Positions 9,378 through 21,981 of a stretch of DNA of 64,000 nt are shown one piece after another. The notes under the pieces are model-generated. The model was not told where the DNA came from. It was given only the letters and a program-made list of their open reading frames with translations, and did no database searches. The position numbers and the translations under genes are program-made. Each line of letters starts with the position of its first letter. Position 1 is the first letter of the stretch. This stretch comes from Pseudomonadota bacterium. GTDB lineage: Bacteria; Pseudomonadota; Gammaproteobacteria; Burkholderiales; Burkholderiaceae_F. The stretch lies in assembly GCA_021838715.1 (NCBI GenBank), contig JAKCCX010000009.1, forward strand, positions 1 to 64,000, written 5' to 3'.

Positions 9378-10637
9378 TTACGCGCCCGCGCTCTGCTCGA
9401 GCCCGAACGCCTTGTGCAGGGCGCGCACGGCAAGCTCCATGTACTTGTCCTCGACGACGCAGGAAATCTTGATTTCGCTCGTCGAGATCATCTGGATGTT
9501 GATGCCCTCTTCCGACAGCGTGCGGAACATCAGGCTGGCGATGCCCACGTGCGAGCGCATGCCGATGCCGACCACCGACACCTTGCAGATGCGCGTGTCG
9601 CCGAGCACCGCCCGCGCGCCGATATGCGCCATGAGCGGGCCGTTCAGCAGGTCCATGGTCTTGGCGTATTCGTTGCGGTGGACCGTGAACGAAAAATCGG
9701 TCAGGCCGTCGGCACCGGTGTTCTGGATGATCATGTCGACGTCGATGTTGGCGTCGGCGACCGGGCCGAGGATCTGATAAGCGATGCCGGGCCGGTCCGG
9801 CACGCCGGTGAGCGTGATCTTGGCCTCGTCGCGCGTGAACGCGATTCCGGAAATGGCGGCCTGTTCCATCTGGGTATCTTCCTCGAACGTGATCAATGTT
9901 CCCGAATCCGCCTCTTCTGCGAGCGGCATGTCGGCGTCGGTCAGGCTGGAGAGCACGCGCAGCCGCACGCGGTATTTGCCGGCGAACTCCACCGAACGGA
10001 TCTGCAGGACCTTCGAGCCCAGGCTCGCCATCTCCAGCATTTCCTCGAACGTGACCGTGCGCAGGCGCTGCGCCTCGGGAACGATGCGCGGATCGGTGGT
10101 GTAGACCCCGTCCACGTCGGTGTAGATCAGGCACTCGTCCGCCCGCAGCGCCGCTGCCAGCGCCACCGCGGAGGTGTCCGAACCGCCGCGGCCGAGCGTG
10201 GTGATGTTGCCGTGCTCGTCCTGGCCCTGGAAGCCCGCCACGACGACGACCTGACCGGCGTCGAGGTCGGCGCGGATCCGCGCTTCGTCGATGGCGACGA
10301 TGCGGGCCTTGGTGAACGCACTGTCGGTGAGCACGCGGACCTGGGCGCCGGTGTAGCTGCGCGCAGGGATCCCGATGCCCTTGAGCGCCATCGCCAGCAG
10401 GCCGATCGTCACCTGCTCGCCGGTCGAGGCGATGACATCGAGTTCGCGGGGGTCGGGCTCGGCCTGGAGTTCCTTCGCCAGGCCGATCAGGCGATTGGTC
10501 TCGCCGCTCATCGCGGAAACCACGACGACGATCTGATGCCCGGCACGGCTCCACTTGGCGATGCGGCGGGCGACGTTCTTGATGCGCTCCGTGCTGCCAA
10601 CGGAGGTTCCGCCGTATTTGTGGACGATGAGCGCCAT
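9378..10637 (-). CDS. lysC: Aspartate kinase
   Basis: [23 protein letters not shown]...; ACT domains in the C-terminus. Confidence 0.95.
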   Translation of the reverse strand: MALIVHKYGGTSVGSTERIKNVARRIAKWSRAGHQIVVVVSAMSGETNRLIGLAKELQAEPDPRELDVIASTGEQVTIGLLAMALKGIGIPARSYTGAQVRVLTDSAFTKARIVAIDEARIRADLDAGQVVVVAGFQGQDEHGNITTLGRGGSDTSAVALAAALRADECLIYTDVDGVYTTDPRIVPEAQRLRTVTFEEMLEMASLGSKVLQIRSVEFAGKYRVRLRVLSSLTDADMPLAEEADSGTLITFEEDTQMEQAAISGIAFTRDEAKITLTGVPDRPGIAYQILGPVADANIDVDMIIQNTGADGLTDFSFTVHRNEYAKTMDLLNGPLMAHIGARAVLGDTRICKVSVVGIGMRSHVGIASLMFRTLSEEGINIQMISTSEIKISCVVEDKYMELAVRALHKAFGLEQSAGA

Positions 10638-10744
10638 GAAATTCGGGAAAAAGCGAATGAAAACCCGCAATTATACGGACATGAGAACGCGGAGGAGCGC
10701 CCGGAGCGCCGCGCGGGGAACGGCGCAGCGAGCCGCGCCCGGAA

Positions 10745-12304
10745 CTACGCCGGGAGCCGCGGGGGCACTGCCGCGGGGAGGCCCGCCAGCAGGTCCGCCG
10801 CGCCGGTCCACTCGATGCGGATCCGCCCGGCGTCCGACTCGACGAAGCGGGCATCGGCACCCAGACCGGCGGCATAGATCAGCCGGTCGTCCCGCCAGAG
10901 CAAGGGCAGCGCGGCGCGGTCGAACTCCGGCACGCCGCATTCCTGATACCAGTGCTTGAGGTGCTTCGACGGGCGGGCGGGATGCAGCTTGAGCCGTTCG
11001 CCGCCGCTGCGGCCGCGCAGGTCCAGCGGCTGCGCGCGCAGCCAGTCGGCATCGAACCCCCCCTCGAAGCCGGTGCCGTCGGTCGGCAGGAACCGCAGCA
11101 CGCCGCCCCAGGAGGGGACGGCCAGTTCCGGCTCGCCCCGCCACTGCAGACGCTCCCGCCCCCGCGCGTCGCCATCGGGCGCGCGCAGGCAGAGCAGGCC
11201 GCGATGACGACGCAACTCCTGCCGGCCGAAGCGGATCCGCATGCGCCGATCCGGTGCCCCCTCGATCGCCTGCGCCAGCGCCTCCCGCAGCCGGGCGCGC
11301 GACGGCGATTCCACGCCCGCGCGCGCCAGCCACGCGCGCAGCACCAGGGCCCGGCGCGCGGGGGTCAGCGCAACGAGCCGATCGATGCGCAGCATGTCCG
11401 CCGGCGCACCGTCGGTACACCATTGGAGCAACTCCGCCCCGAGTTCCTGCATCAATTCGGCCGCATCGGCGATCAGGTCGATCGAGCGTGCCGCCGATTT
11501 GCGAACGCCGCCTCGGATCGCCGCCAGTTGCGGCAGCACGTGAGCGCGGATCGCATTGCGCGCGAGCCGCGTGTCGGCGTTGCTGGGATCGTCGATCGTT
11601 GCCAGCCCCTGCCGTGCAGCGTAATCCGTCAAGGCGCTGCGCGGTGTATCCAGGAAGGGCCGCAGAATCCGCACCGCCGCATCGCCGTCGTCCCCGTGCC
11701 CCGCCGCGCGCGCCGCGGCGATTCCGGCCAATCCGGCCGGACCGGCGCCGCGCAGCCATTGGAGCAGGAACGTTTCCAGGCGGTCATCCGCATGATGCGC
11801 GGTGAGCACGAACGCCGCGCCGCGTTCGCGCGCCACTGCGACCAGGGCGCGATACCGGGCATCGCGCGCGCCGGCCTCGACGCCGCGCGCCCGCGACGCC
11901 ACCGCGACCCGCCGCACGACGCATTCGATGCCGCGCTCGGCGCATTGCTCGAGGCAGTGCGCCGCCCACGCGTCGGCGGCATCCTGCAAGCCATGATGCA
12001 CATGGACGGCAAGCAGCGACTGGAACGCGGCATGGCCGTGGTCGCGCAGGCGGCAGGCGAGATCGAGCAGCGCGGTGGAGTCGGGGCCGCCGCTGTAAGC
12101 GATGACGAGCCCGACGCGCGCACCCTCACCCCCGCCCTCTCCCGCCGCCGCGGGAGAGGGGGAACCCACCGCGCGCCGCAAGGCGCTCAGCAGAACGCGG
12201 TCCTCGACCGATTCCGGACAAAACGTCGCGGAAACCTTCGACTGCGCGCCGGAGTTTGCCGAGCGCGGATCACGCTTCGCTGGGGGCTTCCTTGAACTTG
12301 CCAT
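10745..12304 (-). CDS. tilS: tRNA(Ile)-lysidine synthase
   Basis: PP-loop [38 protein letters not shown]. Confidence 0.93.
   Translation of the reverse strand: MASSRKPPAKRDPRSANSGAQSKVSATFCPESVEDRVLLSALRRAVGSPSPAAAGEGGGEGARVGLVIAYSGGPDSTALLDLACRLRDHGHAAFQSLLAVHVHHGLQDAADAWAAHCLEQCAERGIECVVRRVAVASRARGVEAGARDARYRALVAVARERGAAFVLTAHHADDRLETFLLQWLRGAGPAGLAGIAAARAAGHGDDGDAAVRILRPFLDTPRSALTDYAARQGLATIDDPSNADTRLARNAIRAHVLPQLAAIRGGVRKSAARSIDLIADAAELMQELGAELLQWCTDGAPADMLRIDRLVALTPARRALVLRAWLARAGVESPSRARLREALAQAIEGAPDRRMRIRFGRQELRRHRGLLCLRAPDGDARGRERLQWRGEPELAVPSWGGVLRFLPTDGTGFEGGFDADWLRAQPLDLRGRSGGERLKLHPARPSKHLKHWYQECGVPEFDRAALPLLWRDDRLIYAAGLGADARFVESDAGRIRIEWTGAADLLAGLPAAVPPRLPA
12123..12162. repeat. 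REP-like palindrome copy 1 (inside tilS)
   Basis: ccctcacccccgccctctcccgccgccgcgggagaggggg. Confidence 0.85.
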
Positions 12305-13250
12305 AGCTCATCAGACGGGCGTGCCGGGCCGCGAGCAGATCCTTGGTCTTGACGCCCTGGAATTGGCGCAGGGCATCGGCCAGGGCGCGCTTGAGCAGGA
12401 CGGCCATCTCGTCGGGATCGCGATGCGCCGCACCCACCGGCTCGGCGACGATGCGGTCGATCAGGCCGAGCGCCTTGAGGCGATTGGCGGTCAGGCCGAG
12501 CGCCTCGGCCGCATCGGACGCGCGCTCGGCGCTCTTCCACAGGATCGACGCACAGCCCTCCGGGGAGATCACCGAATAGGTCGAGTACTGGAGCATGAGC
12601 ACCATGTCGGCGACGGCGATCGCCAACGCGCCGCCCGAACCGCCCTCGCCGATGATCGTCGAAATGATCGGCACCTGCAGCTGCGACAGCACGTACAGAT
12701 TGTGGCCGATCGCCTCGGACTGACCCCGCTCCTCGGCGTCGATGCCGGGATACGCGCCCGGCGTGTCGACGAACGTGAACAGCGGCAGGCGGAATTTCTC
12801 CGCCAGCTTCATCAGGCGCAGCGCCTTGCGGTATCCCTCCGGCTTGGGCATGCCGAAGTTGCGCATCGCGCGCTCCTTCGTGTCGCGCCCCTTCTGCTGG
12901 CCGATCACCATCACCGGCTGGCCATTGAACCGCGCAAGGCCTCCGACGATGGAGGGATCGTCGGCAAACGCGCGATCGCCGTGCAGCTCATGGAAGTCGG
13001 TGAAGATCCGGTTGACGTAATCGAGGGTGTAGGGCCGCTGCGGATGGCGCGCGAGCTGCGAAATCTGCCAGGGCGTGAGCTTGGCGTAGATCTCCTGCAG
13101 CAGCCCCCGGCTCTTTTCCTGCAGGCGGGCGATTTCGTCGGAAATGTCGACGGCGGAATCGTCCTGGACGAATCGCAGCTCCTCGATCTTCGATTCGAGA
13201 TCGGCGATCGGCTGTTCGAAATCCAGAAATGCGGTCTTGGCGGGCGGCAT
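12270..13250 (-). CDS. accA: Acetyl-CoA carboxylase carboxyltransferase subunit alpha
   Basis: [18 protein letters not shown]...[35 protein letters not shown]. Confidence 0.95.
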   Translation of the reverse strand: MPPAKTAFLDFEQPIADLESKIEELRFVQDDSAVDISDEIARLQEKSRGLLQEIYAKLTPWQISQLARHPQRPYTLDYVNRIFTDFHELHGDRAFADDPSIVGGLARFNGQPVMVIGQQKGRDTKERAMRNFGMPKPEGYRKALRLMKLAEKFRLPLFTFVDTPGAYPGIDAEERGQSEAIGHNLYVLSQLQVPIISTIIGEGGSGGALAIAVADMVLMLQYSTYSVISPEGCASILWKSAERASDAAEALGLTANRLKALGLIDRIVAEPVGAAHRDPDEMAVLLKRALADALRQFQGVKTKDLLAARHARLMSYGKFKEAPSEA

Positions 13251-13261
13251 GGCGTTGTCTT

Positions 13262-13936
13262 TCAATATTCGACCGGAACCGGGTCCAGGCTGCGCCAAAG
13301 GTACCAGGTCGCGACGCTGCGATAGGGCGCCCAGCGTCGGCCCAGCTGCGCAACCTTTTCCCGTCCGGCACCGCGCAGGAGATCGGCAGCCGTCTCCCCA
13401 GGAAAATAGTGCATCCCGACCGCCTTGAGCAGGCCGAGGTCGTCCAGCGGCAGCACGTCGGGGCGCAGAAGATTAAAGATCAAAAACATCTCGGCTGTCC
13501 AGCGGCCGATGCCGCGGATTTCCGTCAGGCGGCGAATGACCGCCTCGTCGTCCCAGGCGGCCATCCCGGCGACGTCGATGCGCCCGTCCGAAAAATGGCG
13601 GGCCAGATCGCGCAGGTATTCGACCTTGCGTTCCGACAGGCCGCAGGCCCGCAAGGTCGCCGCACGGCGGCGCAGCAGCGATGCCGCCGCATCCGCCGCC
13701 TCCAGTTCGGGGCAGCGCACGCAGAGCCGCTGCCATACCGAATCGGCGGCCTTCACCGAAATCTGCTGTCCGACGATCGAGCGCGCAAGCGTGAGAAAAC
13801 CATCGCCCCGGCTCGCCAGCGCCACGCGCGGGTGGCCGGCGATGATCGCGCCCAGGGTCGGATCCGCCCCGCGCAGACGGCGCTTGGCGGATGTCCAATA
13901 TTGCGGGGGAGGAGGAACCCCTAGCTCCGCCGCCAT
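13262..13936 (-). CDS. DNA-3-methyladenine glycosylase II (AlkA-like HhH-GPD)
   Basis: [22 protein letters not shown]...[33 protein letters not shown]. Confidence 0.9.
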   Translation of the reverse strand: MAAELGVPPPPQYWTSAKRRLRGADPTLGAIIAGHPRVALASRGDGFLTLARSIVGQQISVKAADSVWQRLCVRCPELEAADAAASLLRRRAATLRACGLSERKVEYLRDLARHFSDGRIDVAGMAAWDDEAVIRRLTEIRGIGRWTAEMFLIFNLLRPDVLPLDDLGLLKAVGMHYFPGETAADLLRGAGREKVAQLGRRWAPYRSVATWYLWRSLDPVPVEY

Positions 13937-15321
13937 GTCGTACCGCCCGGCCCGTCTTCCAGCACGATGCCGTCGGCCGCGAGTTCGGCGCGGATGCGGT
14001 CGGCGGTCGCAAAATCGCGCGCCTTCTTGGCGGCTGCGCGCGCCGCGATCCGTTCCGCAACCCGGTCCTCGACCCGTTCGCCGCCCACGCTGTCGCCGCC
14101 CGCCTCCGTCCCGCCGGGCGCCGATTGCAGGAACGCGTCGGCATCGTCCTGCAGCAGGCCGAGCACGCCGCCCAGCGCGCGCAACTGCGCTGCCGCGGCC
14201 GGCGACTTGCCGCGGTTGACCTCGCCGGCCAGATCGAACAGTTCGGCCACCGCCGCGGCCGTATTGAAATCATCGTCCATCGCCGCGGCGAAGCGCTGCG
14301 CATGCGGCTCCTGCCAGTCCACCGCGACCGGGGCGCGCGCGAAGCCCCGCAGCGCGGTGTAGAGCCGCCCCAGCCCGGCGCGCGCGTCGGCGAGCAGGTC
14401 CGGGGTGAAGGAGATCTGCCCGCGGTAGTGCGTCCGGACCAGGAAGAACCGCAGGACTTCGGGCTGGCACCGGGCCAGGGCATCGCGGATGGTAAGGAAG
14501 TTGCCCAAGGATTTGGACATCTTTTCCTCGCCCACGCGCAGCGCACCGCAGTGCATCCAGAGATTGGCCAGACGCTCGCCGAACGCGCCTTCGCTTTGCG
14601 CGATCTCGTTTTCGTGGTGGGGAAAGATCAGATCCGGACCGCCGCCGTGAATGTCGAAGGTGTGCCCGAGGGTCGCGGCGGACATTGCGGAACATTCGAT
14701 ATGCCAGCCCGGCCGACCCGGCCCCCAGGGCGAAGGCCAGTGCGGTTCGTCGTCCTTGGCGTGCTTCCAGAGCGCGAAATCGAGCGGATCGTGCTTGGCC
14801 TGGCGGACCTCGATGCGCTCGCCGGCGCGCAACTCGTCGAGCGAGCGGCCCGAGAGCTTGCCGTAGCCGGGAAACTTGCGGACCGCGAAATCGACGTCGC
14901 CGTCCTCGGCAAGATAGGCCAGCCCCTTGCGCTCCAGGGTGCCGATGAGGTCGAGCATCTGCGGGATGTACTCGGTGGCGCGGGGCTCGACGTCGGGCGG
15001 CTGGATGCCCAGCGCACCGAGGTCTTCGTGCATGGCGCGGATGTTGCGCTCCGTCACCGCGGAAATCGGCTCCCCGCGCTCCTGGGCGCGGCGGATGATC
15101 TTGTCGTCGACGTCGGTGATGTTGCGCACGTAGGTCACGCGCAGGCCGCGGGCGCGCAGCCATCGCTGCACGACGTCGAACGCCACCATCAGGCGCGCGT
15201 GTCCGAGGTGGCAAAGGTCGTAGGTGGTCATGCCGCACACGTACATGCGCACATGCCCCGGCTCGAGGGGAACGAGATCTTCGACGCGGCGGGAAAGGGT
15301 GCTGTAGATTCGGATCGTCAT
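13921..15321 (-). CDS. cysS: Cysteinyl-tRNA synthetase
   Basis: [55 protein letters not shown]. Confidence 0.95.
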   Translation of the reverse strand: MTIRIYSTLSRRVEDLVPLEPGHVRMYVCGMTTYDLCHLGHARLMVAFDVVQRWLRARGLRVTYVRNITDVDDKIIRRAQERGEPISAVTERNIRAMHEDLGALGIQPPDVEPRATEYIPQMLDLIGTLERKGLAYLAEDGDVDFAVRKFPGYGKLSGRSLDELRAGERIEVRQAKHDPLDFALWKHAKDDEPHWPSPWGPGRPGWHIECSAMSAATLGHTFDIHGGGPDLIFPHHENEIAQSEGAFGERLANLWMHCGALRVGEEKMSKSLGNFLTIRDALARCQPEVLRFFLVRTHYRGQISFTPDLLADARAGLGRLYTALRGFARAPVAVDWQEPHAQRFAAAMDDDFNTAAAVAELFDLAGEVNRGKSPAAAAQLRALGGVLGLLQDDADAFLQSAPGGTEAGGDSVGGERVEDRVAERIAARAAAKKARDFATADRIRAELAADGIVLEDGPGGTTWRRS

Positions 15322-15570
15322 GGAGGTCGGCAGGGAATCGCCATGCGGCCCCGCCCGAGCGGCGACCGGGTGCGCACACGACCGGCACGCCTTCGGGACC
15401 ACTTCGGGACCGCTTCGTCGGGACCCGGCGGGCAGGCAGACCGGCTGTCCGGCTGTCCGGCAGGCGGAGCGGCTGTCCGTCGCGAACCCGCGTTTCGGAG
15501 ATTCCTTAGAATGACGAATTCCAGTATATCAGCGCCCTAGCTTCCTTCGATCCCTGCACCGGATTCCGCC

Positions 15571-16209
15571 TTGTCACCCAACCCTCGTTTTTCCGACGCT
15601 CGTCTTTCCAACCGGGTCGCCGCGGCACTGATCGCCGCCGCGGCCGTCACGGCGCCCGCCGCGCATGCGCAATCGGCAAACGCCCAGGCCGCGCCCACGA
15701 TCGCCCCCACGTTCGCCGCGAAGCCGCCGGTGCCGGCGAACGACAACCCGACCGCCACCGCGATGAAGGCCATTGCCGGCGCCTTGCGCAAGGGCGATCG
15801 GACGGGAGCGTTGAAGCTTGCCGACGCATTTCTCGCCACCCACCATCGGAATCTTTCCGTGCGCTTCCAGCGCGCAGTGATTCTCGAAGACCTGAACCGC
15901 CTGCCGGATGCCGCCGCCGCGTTCGAATCGCTCACCCGGGATTTCCCGGAATTGCCCGAGCCCTACAACGATCTGGCGGTGATCCACGCCGCCCAGGGCC
16001 ATCTCGAACTGGCGGAACAGGACCTCCGCCGCTCGATCGGCGCGCAGCCGAACTACGTGACCGCGCGCGAGAACCTGGGCGACCTGTACATCGCCATGGC
16101 GATCGCCTCGTATGCGAACGGCGTCAAACTGGCGCCCGCCGACGGCGCGCTCCGCAAGAAGCTCGCGATGGCCCGCAGCCTGTCGGCCGAATTGACGAAG
16201 GCGCGCTGA
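15571..16209 (+). CDS. TPR-repeat periplasmic protein
   Basis: Signal peptide plus TPR-like repeats (LEDLNRLPDAAAAFESLTRDFPELPEPYNDLAVIHAAQGHLELAEQDLRR). Confidence 0.75.
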   Translation: MSPNPRFSDARLSNRVAAALIAAAAVTAPAAHAQSANAQAAPTIAPTFAAKPPVPANDNPTATAMKAIAGALRKGDRTGALKLADAFLATHHRNLSVRFQRAVILEDLNRLPDAAAAFESLTRDFPELPEPYNDLAVIHAAQGHLELAEQDLRRSIGAQPNYVTARENLGDLYIAMAIASYANGVKLAPADGALRKKLAMARSLSAELTKAR

Positions 16210-16289
16210 GCGCCGTATTTCGCACCGTATCCCGCAACCACCCCAGCCCCCTCCTGCAAGCGGGAAGGGGCACTTCAGGAGAATCCCCC

Positions 16290-16883
16290 GTGACACGATT
16301 CCGTAGCGCCCTCGCCCTCCTTGCCGTCGCCGCCTGCGCAGCGCTGCCCCTCCGCCCCGCGGCCGCTGGGGAAACAGCCAAGCCGGTGATCGTCACCCTC
16401 GACACCAACGTCGGCAAGATCGTGCTTGCGCTCGACCCGCAGCGCGCACCCCGGACCGTGGCGAATTTCGTGCACTACGTCCGCGACGGGTTCTACCGCG
16501 GCACGATCTTTCACCGCGTCATCCCCGGCTTCATGATCCAGGGCGGGGGCTACACGAAGGACCTGACCGAAAAGCCGACTCGCGACCCGATCCCCATCGA
16601 GAGCAACAACGGCCTCAAGAACCTGCGCGGCACCATCGCCATGGCGCGCACCAGCGACCCGAACTCGGCCACCGCGCAGTTCTTCATCAACATCGTCGAC
16701 AACGGCTTTCTCAACTACCCCGGCCAGGACGGCTACGGCTACACCGTATTCGGCCGCGTGATTTCGGGCCTGGGCGTGGTCGACCGGATCGCCGCGATCC
16801 CCACCACGTCGCAAGACGGGGCGTTCCAGAACCTGCCCTCGACGCCGGTGGTGATCGAGGACGCACATCTCGGCAACAATTGA
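16290..16883 (+). CDS. Periplasmic peptidyl-prolyl cis-trans isomerase (cyclophilin)
   Basis: Signal peptide; [32 protein letters not shown]. Confidence 0.9.
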   Translation: MTRFRSALALLAVAACAALPLRPAAAGETAKPVIVTLDTNVGKIVLALDPQRAPRTVANFVHYVRDGFYRGTIFHRVIPGFMIQGGGYTKDLTEKPTRDPIPIESNNGLKNLRGTIAMARTSDPNSATAQFFINIVDNGFLNYPGQDGYGYTVFGRVISGLGVVDRIAAIPTTSQDGAFQNLPSTPVVIEDAHLGNN

Positions 16884-16915
16884 CCCTTTCACCCCGCCAA
16901 CTGGAGAAAATCCCC

Positions 16916-17416
16916 ATGTCCAAAGTCATCCTGCACACCAACCACGGCGCGATCGGCATCGAACTCGACGCGGAGCGCGCTCCCCAGACCACGGAAAACT
17001 TCCTCGAATACGCCCGGTCCGGCCACTACGACAACACGGTGTTCCATCGCGTGATCGACGGCTTCATGATCCAGGGCGGCGGGTTCGAACCCGGAATGCG
17101 GCAAAAGCCCACCCGCGCGCCGATCGACAACGAAGCCGCCAATGGCCTGCGCAACGACAAGTACACGATCGCGATGGCCCGCACCTCGGATCCGCACTCC
17201 GCAACCGCGCAGTTCTTCATCAACGTCGCCGACAACGACTTCCTCAACCACACGGCGCCCACGGCGCAAGGCTGGGGCTATTGCGTGTTCGGCAAGGTCG
17301 TCGACGGCACCGACATCGTCGACCGGATCAAGGGCGTGCGGACCGGCCGCAGCGGGTTCCATGAAAACGTGCCGTCGGAAGACGTGGTCATTGAGCGCGC
17401 GGAAGTGGCGGAATAA
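16916..17416 (+). CDS. ppiB: Cytoplasmic peptidyl-prolyl cis-trans isomerase B
   Basis: [58 protein letters not shown]. Confidence 0.93.
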   Translation: MSKVILHTNHGAIGIELDAERAPQTTENFLEYARSGHYDNTVFHRVIDGFMIQGGGFEPGMRQKPTRAPIDNEAANGLRNDKYTIAMARTSDPHSATAQFFINVADNDFLNHTAPTAQGWGYCVFGKVVDGTDIVDRIKGVRTGRSGFHENVPSEDVVIERAEVAE

Positions 17417-17427
17417 GGAGAAAGGGC

Positions 17428-18189
17428 GTGCTGCGCGACCCGGTGTTCATTTCGGATCTGCATCTCTGCGCGCAACGGCCCCGCACGCTCGCGCGCGCGC
17501 TTGCCTTCCTTGACGAGACCGCGGCGCGGCATGCGGAACTGGTCATCCTCGGCGATCTGTTCGAATACTGGCCCGGCGACGACAGCCTGGACGCGCAGAC
17601 ACCCGACGACGACGTCGGGCGCACGGTCGTCGCCGCCCTGCGGCGGCTCGCCGATCGCGGCGTCGCGGTTTCCGTGATGCACGGCAACCGCGACGTGCTG
17701 CTGGGCGCGCGCTTCGCCGAAGCGGCCGGCGCCCGCCTGCTGCCCGACCCCGTGGTCGAGCAGGTCGGCGCCGGGCCGGTCACGATCCCCACGCTGCTCT
17801 CGCATGGCGACGCCTACTGCACGCGCGACACCGCCTACCAGCAATTCCGGCTGCAGGCCCGCGACCCGCGCTTCCAGGCCGCATTCCTCGCCCGCCCGCT
17901 CGCCGAGCGCCGCGCGCTCATCGGCCAGGCCCGTGCCCAGAGCGAACAGGAAAAGCAGCGCCTCGCCGCCGAGATCATGGACGTTACGCCGGAGGCCATC
18001 GCTCAGGCCATGCGCGAAGCCGGCGCGGCGCAGATGATCCACGGCCACACCCACCTGCCCGGCCGCCATGCCTTCCCGCTCGACGGCCGCGAAGCGGTGC
18101 GCTGGGTGCTGCCGGACTGGGACCACGATACGGAACCGGCGCGGGGGGGAAGCCTGCAGGTCGTGGACGGGGTGGTGGCGCCAGGCTAA
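17428..18189 (+). CDS. lpxH: UDP-2,3-diacylglucosamine diphosphatase
   Basis: FISDLHLCAQRP...ILGDLFEYWPGDD...HGNRD...SHGD...HGHTHLPGRH (GTG start). Confidence 0.92.
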   Translation: MLRDPVFISDLHLCAQRPRTLARALAFLDETAARHAELVILGDLFEYWPGDDSLDAQTPDDDVGRTVVAALRRLADRGVAVSVMHGNRDVLLGARFAEAAGARLLPDPVVEQVGAGPVTIPTLLSHGDAYCTRDTAYQQFRLQARDPRFQAAFLARPLAERRALIGQARAQSEQEKQRLAAEIMDVTPEAIAQAMREAGAAQMIHGHTHLPGRHAFPLDGREAVRWVLPDWDHDTEPARGGSLQVVDGVVAPG

Positions 18190-18250
18190 GTGCGTCATGA
18201 AATTGCGGCGATGACGCCGGCACCACGCAGGCGAGCGGCGGCGGAACCCC

Positions 18251-19054
18251 TCAGCGATTCCGCTTCGACCCCACCCGCTCCGCCTTGGGGCGCTCCATCG
18301 CCGCCGCGATCCCGCGCAGGATGTCCACCTCGCTGCGGGTCGGCCGCGCCCGCAGCAGCAGGCGCCGCATCCGCGCCATCAGGTTCTTCGGCTGTGCCGG
18401 GTCCAGATAACCGACCGCGACCAGGGCCCGTTCGAGATGCCCGAACATCGCCTCGGTCTGCTCGACACCCGCCGCCGGATCTTCCTCGCGCGGTGCGGTT
18501 TGCGAAACGTCGCAGCGCGGCAGCGGCGCCAGGGGCGCACCTGCCTGCTGCAGCAATTCGCGGCGGCTTTCGTAGGCGGCGATCTGCGCCGCCTGCGCGA
18601 GATTGAGCGAGGCGCGCAGCGGATCCGCCGGAATCGCACAGACGGCGTGGCAGCGCTGCACGTCCTCGTTGGTCAGGCCCGTACGTTCGGTGCCGAACAC
18701 GAACGCGATCTCCGCCCCATCCCGGCACGCCGCCTGCGCGGCCTCCCGCGCCGCCTCCCGGACCTCGACCGGTTCCGGTCCGAAACCGCGCGCATACCCG
18801 CTCATGGCGTATGCCCGCTGCACCCCGTCGAGCGCCTCGGCCAGCGAGTCGCAGCGCTGCGCCCCGACGAGCACGTCCGCCGCCGAGGTGGCGAAAGCCA
18901 GCGCCTCCGGGTCTTCGCGAAAGCCCGCGGTGCGCGGCTGCACCACCACGAGCCGGGAAAACCCCATGGTACGGATCGCCCTTGCGCAGGCGCCGATATT
19001 GCCCGCATGCGCGGGCGCGACCAATACGAATCGAAATTGCGAGAAACCCGACAC
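18251..19054 (-). CDS. trmJ: tRNA (cytidine/uridine-2'-O-)-methyltransferase TrmJ-like
   Basis: FRFVLVAPAHAGNIGACARAIRTMGFSRLVVVQP; FVFGTERTGLTNEDVQRCH; GTG start inferred at 19054. Confidence 0.88.
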   Translation of the reverse strand: MSGFSQFRFVLVAPAHAGNIGACARAIRTMGFSRLVVVQPRTAGFREDPEALAFATSAADVLVGAQRCDSLAEALDGVQRAYAMSGYARGFGPEPVEVREAAREAAQAACRDGAEIAFVFGTERTGLTNEDVQRCHAVCAIPADPLRASLNLAQAAQIAAYESRRELLQQAGAPLAPLPRCDVSQTAPREEDPAAGVEQTEAMFGHLERALVAVGYLDPAQPKNLMARMRRLLLRARPTRSEVDILRGIAAAMERPKAERVGSKRNR

Positions 19055-19121
19055 CGAACACCCGTAAAATCGCGATTTGCGTCCACCGACCGCACGTGCC
19101 GCAGGGCCGTGCCCCCTCCCC

Positions 19122-19928
19122 ATGCATCCGCTACTGAATACCGCCATCAAAGCCGCCCGCAAGGCCGGCGCCATCATCAACCGCGCCAGCCTGGACGTCG
19201 ACCTGCTGAAAGTCAGCGCGAAGGGCCACGCCGATTTTGTCACGGAGGTCGACCGTGCCGCGGAACAGGTCATCATCGAGACGATTTCCCAGGCCTATCC
19301 CGACCACGGTTTTCTCGCCGAGGAGTCGGGACGAAGCCAACCGCAAGGCGCCAAGGGCGACTACACCTGGATCATCGACCCGCTCGACGGGACGACCAAC
19401 TTCATCCACGGGTTCCCGCAATACGCGGTGTCGATCGCCTGCATGCAGGACGGACAGATCACCCAGGCGGTGATCTACGACCCCTCGCGCAACGACCTCT
19501 ACACGGCGACCCGCGGCCGCGGCGCGTTCCTCAACGACCGCCGCATCCGCGTATCCAAGCGCAGCCAGATGGCCGAAGCCCTGATCGGGACCGGATTCCC
19601 CTTTCGCGACCTGGAATTCCTCGACCGCTACCTGGCGATCTTCCGCCGCGTCACCGCCGCCACCGCAGGGATCCGCCGCCCGGGCTCGGCCGCGCTCGAT
19701 CTCGCGTGCGTCGCCGCGGGCCGCTATGACGGGTTCTGGGAGTTCCGGCTGTCGCCGTGGGACATCGCGGCGGGCATCCTGCTCGTGATCGAGGCGGGCG
19801 GCCTGGTCACCGACGATCAGGGCGGCGTCGGGTACCTGGAGAGCGGCAACGTCGTCTGCGGCAATCCCAAGATCGCCCCGCAATTGCTGCAACTCGTGAG
19901 CGGCGCCGAAACGGCGCCGCGGCTGTGA
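19122..19928 (+). CDS. suhB: Inositol monophosphatase family protein
   Basis: [23 protein letters not shown]...[26 protein letters not shown]-like core. Confidence 0.92.
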   Translation: MHPLLNTAIKAARKAGAIINRASLDVDLLKVSAKGHADFVTEVDRAAEQVIIETISQAYPDHGFLAEESGRSQPQGAKGDYTWIIDPLDGTTNFIHGFPQYAVSIACMQDGQITQAVIYDPSRNDLYTATRGRGAFLNDRRIRVSKRSQMAEALIGTGFPFRDLEFLDRYLAIFRRVTAATAGIRRPGSAALDLACVAAGRYDGFWEFRLSPWDIAAGILLVIEAGGLVTDDQGGVGYLESGNVVCGNPKIAPQLLQLVSGAETAPRL

Positions 19929-19947
19929 ACGACGGATGGCTTGTCCC

Positions 19948-20481
19948 ATGAAAGGCCCCGCTTTCTGCCCCGCTTTCTGCCGAACGGCGCCGCGCGTCCG
20001 CTACGGCGCCGTCGCCGTCACGGCAGCGGCCCTGATCGGGTTCGCGATCTACCTGCAGGAAGTGAAGGGGCTCGAGCCCTGCCCGTTGTGCATCCTGCAG
20101 CGCTATGCCTATGTGGTCGTTGCAGCGGCCGCCCTGGTGGCCGCGCTGCTGCCGTCATCCGCGCCGCGAATCGCCGCGCGGATCGCGGCGTGGGTCGGGA
20201 TCGCCTTCGCGGTGGCCGGCGCGGGCGTGGGGGTGTGGCACGTCTGGCTGCAGACCCATCCGCCCAAGTTCGCCTCCTGCGGGCCGAGCCTGCAGTATCT
20301 CGTCGCCAACCTGCCCTTGGGGCGCGCCCTGCCGCGCATTTTCCAGGGCTACGCGGACTGCACGGAGGTTACGTGGCGATTCCTGGGACTGACGATCCCG
20401 GCCTGGTCGCTGCTGTGTCTGCTGGGGCTGGCGGCGGTGCTATGGGGAGCGCAGCGGCGCAACGACGCTGCGCAGCAATAA
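19948..20481 (+). CDS. dsbB: Disulfide bond formation protein B
   Basis: EVKGLEPCPLCILQRYAYV; four TM segments. Confidence 0.9.
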   Translation: MKGPAFCPAFCRTAPRVRYGAVAVTAAALIGFAIYLQEVKGLEPCPLCILQRYAYVVVAAAALVAALLPSSAPRIAARIAAWVGIAFAVAGAGVGVWHVWLQTHPPKFASCGPSLQYLVANLPLGRALPRIFQGYADCTEVTWRFLGLTIPAWSLLCLLGLAAVLWGAQRRNDAAQQ

Positions 20482-20531
20482 GAAGCGGGTTTTCTCTGCC
20501 TGCACCCGCCTCCTATTGCCGGCGATGAAAA

Positions 20532-21689
20532 TTACGCGGCGGCGGGTTCGCTCGTCGCCTTGCCGGAGTAGGTGGTCCAGCAGTGCCGCGAGAAGTCGTA
20601 GAGCTTGCAGTTGCGCGCGGTCTCGAAATACCAGCGCCAGGAGAACGGCTGGATGACGATGCGCTGGGGCAGCAGGTCTTCGAGCATCTTCTGGGCGTTC
20701 TTCAACCGGTAGAGCGGAATGCTCATGTCCAGGTGATGGGCGGTGTGTTCCATGATGTGATGCAGCACCGCGCCGAACCGCAGCGGGAAGGTCAGGTGCA
20801 CGGTCGTCGAGATGAACGGCTGCGCGCGCGCCCACGCGATGCGGTCGTCGTACCAGTTGACCTTGACGTGGGTATGGTGGACGTACACCACGAACCCGAT
20901 CATCGAATTCCAGAAGAAGAACGGCACGACCCACCCGAACACCAGCACGGGCGCGATGGCCTGGCCGGTCGCATGCGCGGCCCAGGCCAGGACCGCGGCC
21001 CAGGCCAGCCCGAATGCGCTCACCAGCACGTTGTCCCAGAAGAAGATCGGACGGCGCGTGCCCATGTACGTCTTGCTCGGGAAGAACATGCGCAGCCACC
21101 AGATCTCGAACATGTAGTACAGGCCCGGCGCCCAGCCGCTGCGATAGATCCGGTCGAGCACGCGCCGCATGGGCGGGAGCGCCTCGAATTCCTCGCGCGT
21201 GAGCGGCGCCCACACGAAGTCGAAGCCCTTGAGATTGGTGTACCCGTGATGCACGACGTTGTGCCCGATATCCCACAGGCTGTAGGGCGTGATCGACGGC
21301 AGGAACGCGATGCGCCCCAGCACCTTGTTGAGCCGGCGATGCGGCGTCAGGCTTTGGTGGCAGGCATCGTGCCCGATGATGAACAGCCGGCCGATCCAGA
21401 ACCCGGCGATCATGCCGAACAGCAGCTTGATCGGCCAGGAGTGTGCGAGCACCGTCCCGCCGAGCAGGGAAAACAGGACGAGATAGTCGAACACCAGCAG
21501 CACGATGGCGTATGCCGTCGTGCGCTCCGCCAGCGGGATGAGCCAGCGGCGCATGATCTTCCGGTGCGGCAGCGGCTCGCCGACCGGGATCGGGGCGAGG
21601 GGGAGAGAACCGGTTTCGGATGAAAGGTCCGGCGAGATTCCCGTCGGAGAAGAGGCCTCTGCGGCCGGCATCGATGATATGGACGACAT
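20532..21689 (-). CDS. Fatty acid desaturase
   Basis: Histidine boxes [24 protein letters not shown]. Confidence 0.85.
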   Translation of the reverse strand: MSSISSMPAAEASSPTGISPDLSSETGSLPLAPIPVGEPLPHRKIMRRWLIPLAERTTAYAIVLLVFDYLVLFSLLGGTVLAHSWPIKLLFGMIAGFWIGRLFIIGHDACHQSLTPHRRLNKVLGRIAFLPSITPYSLWDIGHNVVHHGYTNLKGFDFVWAPLTREEFEALPPMRRVLDRIYRSGWAPGLYYMFEIWWLRMFFPSKTYMGTRRPIFFWDNVLVSAFGLAWAAVLAWAAHATGQAIAPVLVFGWVVPFFFWNSMIGFVVYVHHTHVKVNWYDDRIAWARAQPFISTTVHLTFPLRFGAVLHHIMEHTAHHLDMSIPLYRLKNAQKMLEDLLPQRIVIQPFSWRWYFETARNCKLYDFSRHCWTTYSGKATSEPAAA

Positions 21690-21981
21690 ATGTTCCAGCA
21701 ATGCAGGGCCAAAACGGCCCCGGAAAAAACAACGGCCGGGGGATCCTACCTCCCGAGCGCGACCGGACTTTGACCTAAGTAAAACAAAACAAGGTATTTT
21801 ACTGTGCTTGGTGGCTTGTGGCACATCCAGCGTGCACGTCCGTCGTTCGCCGGCCGCACCCACGCCCATGGCGTCCCCATCGCGGAAGCGGTCGCGGCGT
21901 TCCGTCCCGCCCCGGGATCGGCACCTGCCGCCCCTGGACCGATGGGGGTTCCCAACCGAAGCCGGATTCACGATCAGCACA

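Noticed and set aside
9067-10875. 602-aa minus-strand ORF
   Set aside because: Out-of-frame shadow of lysC, also spans tRNA-Ser.
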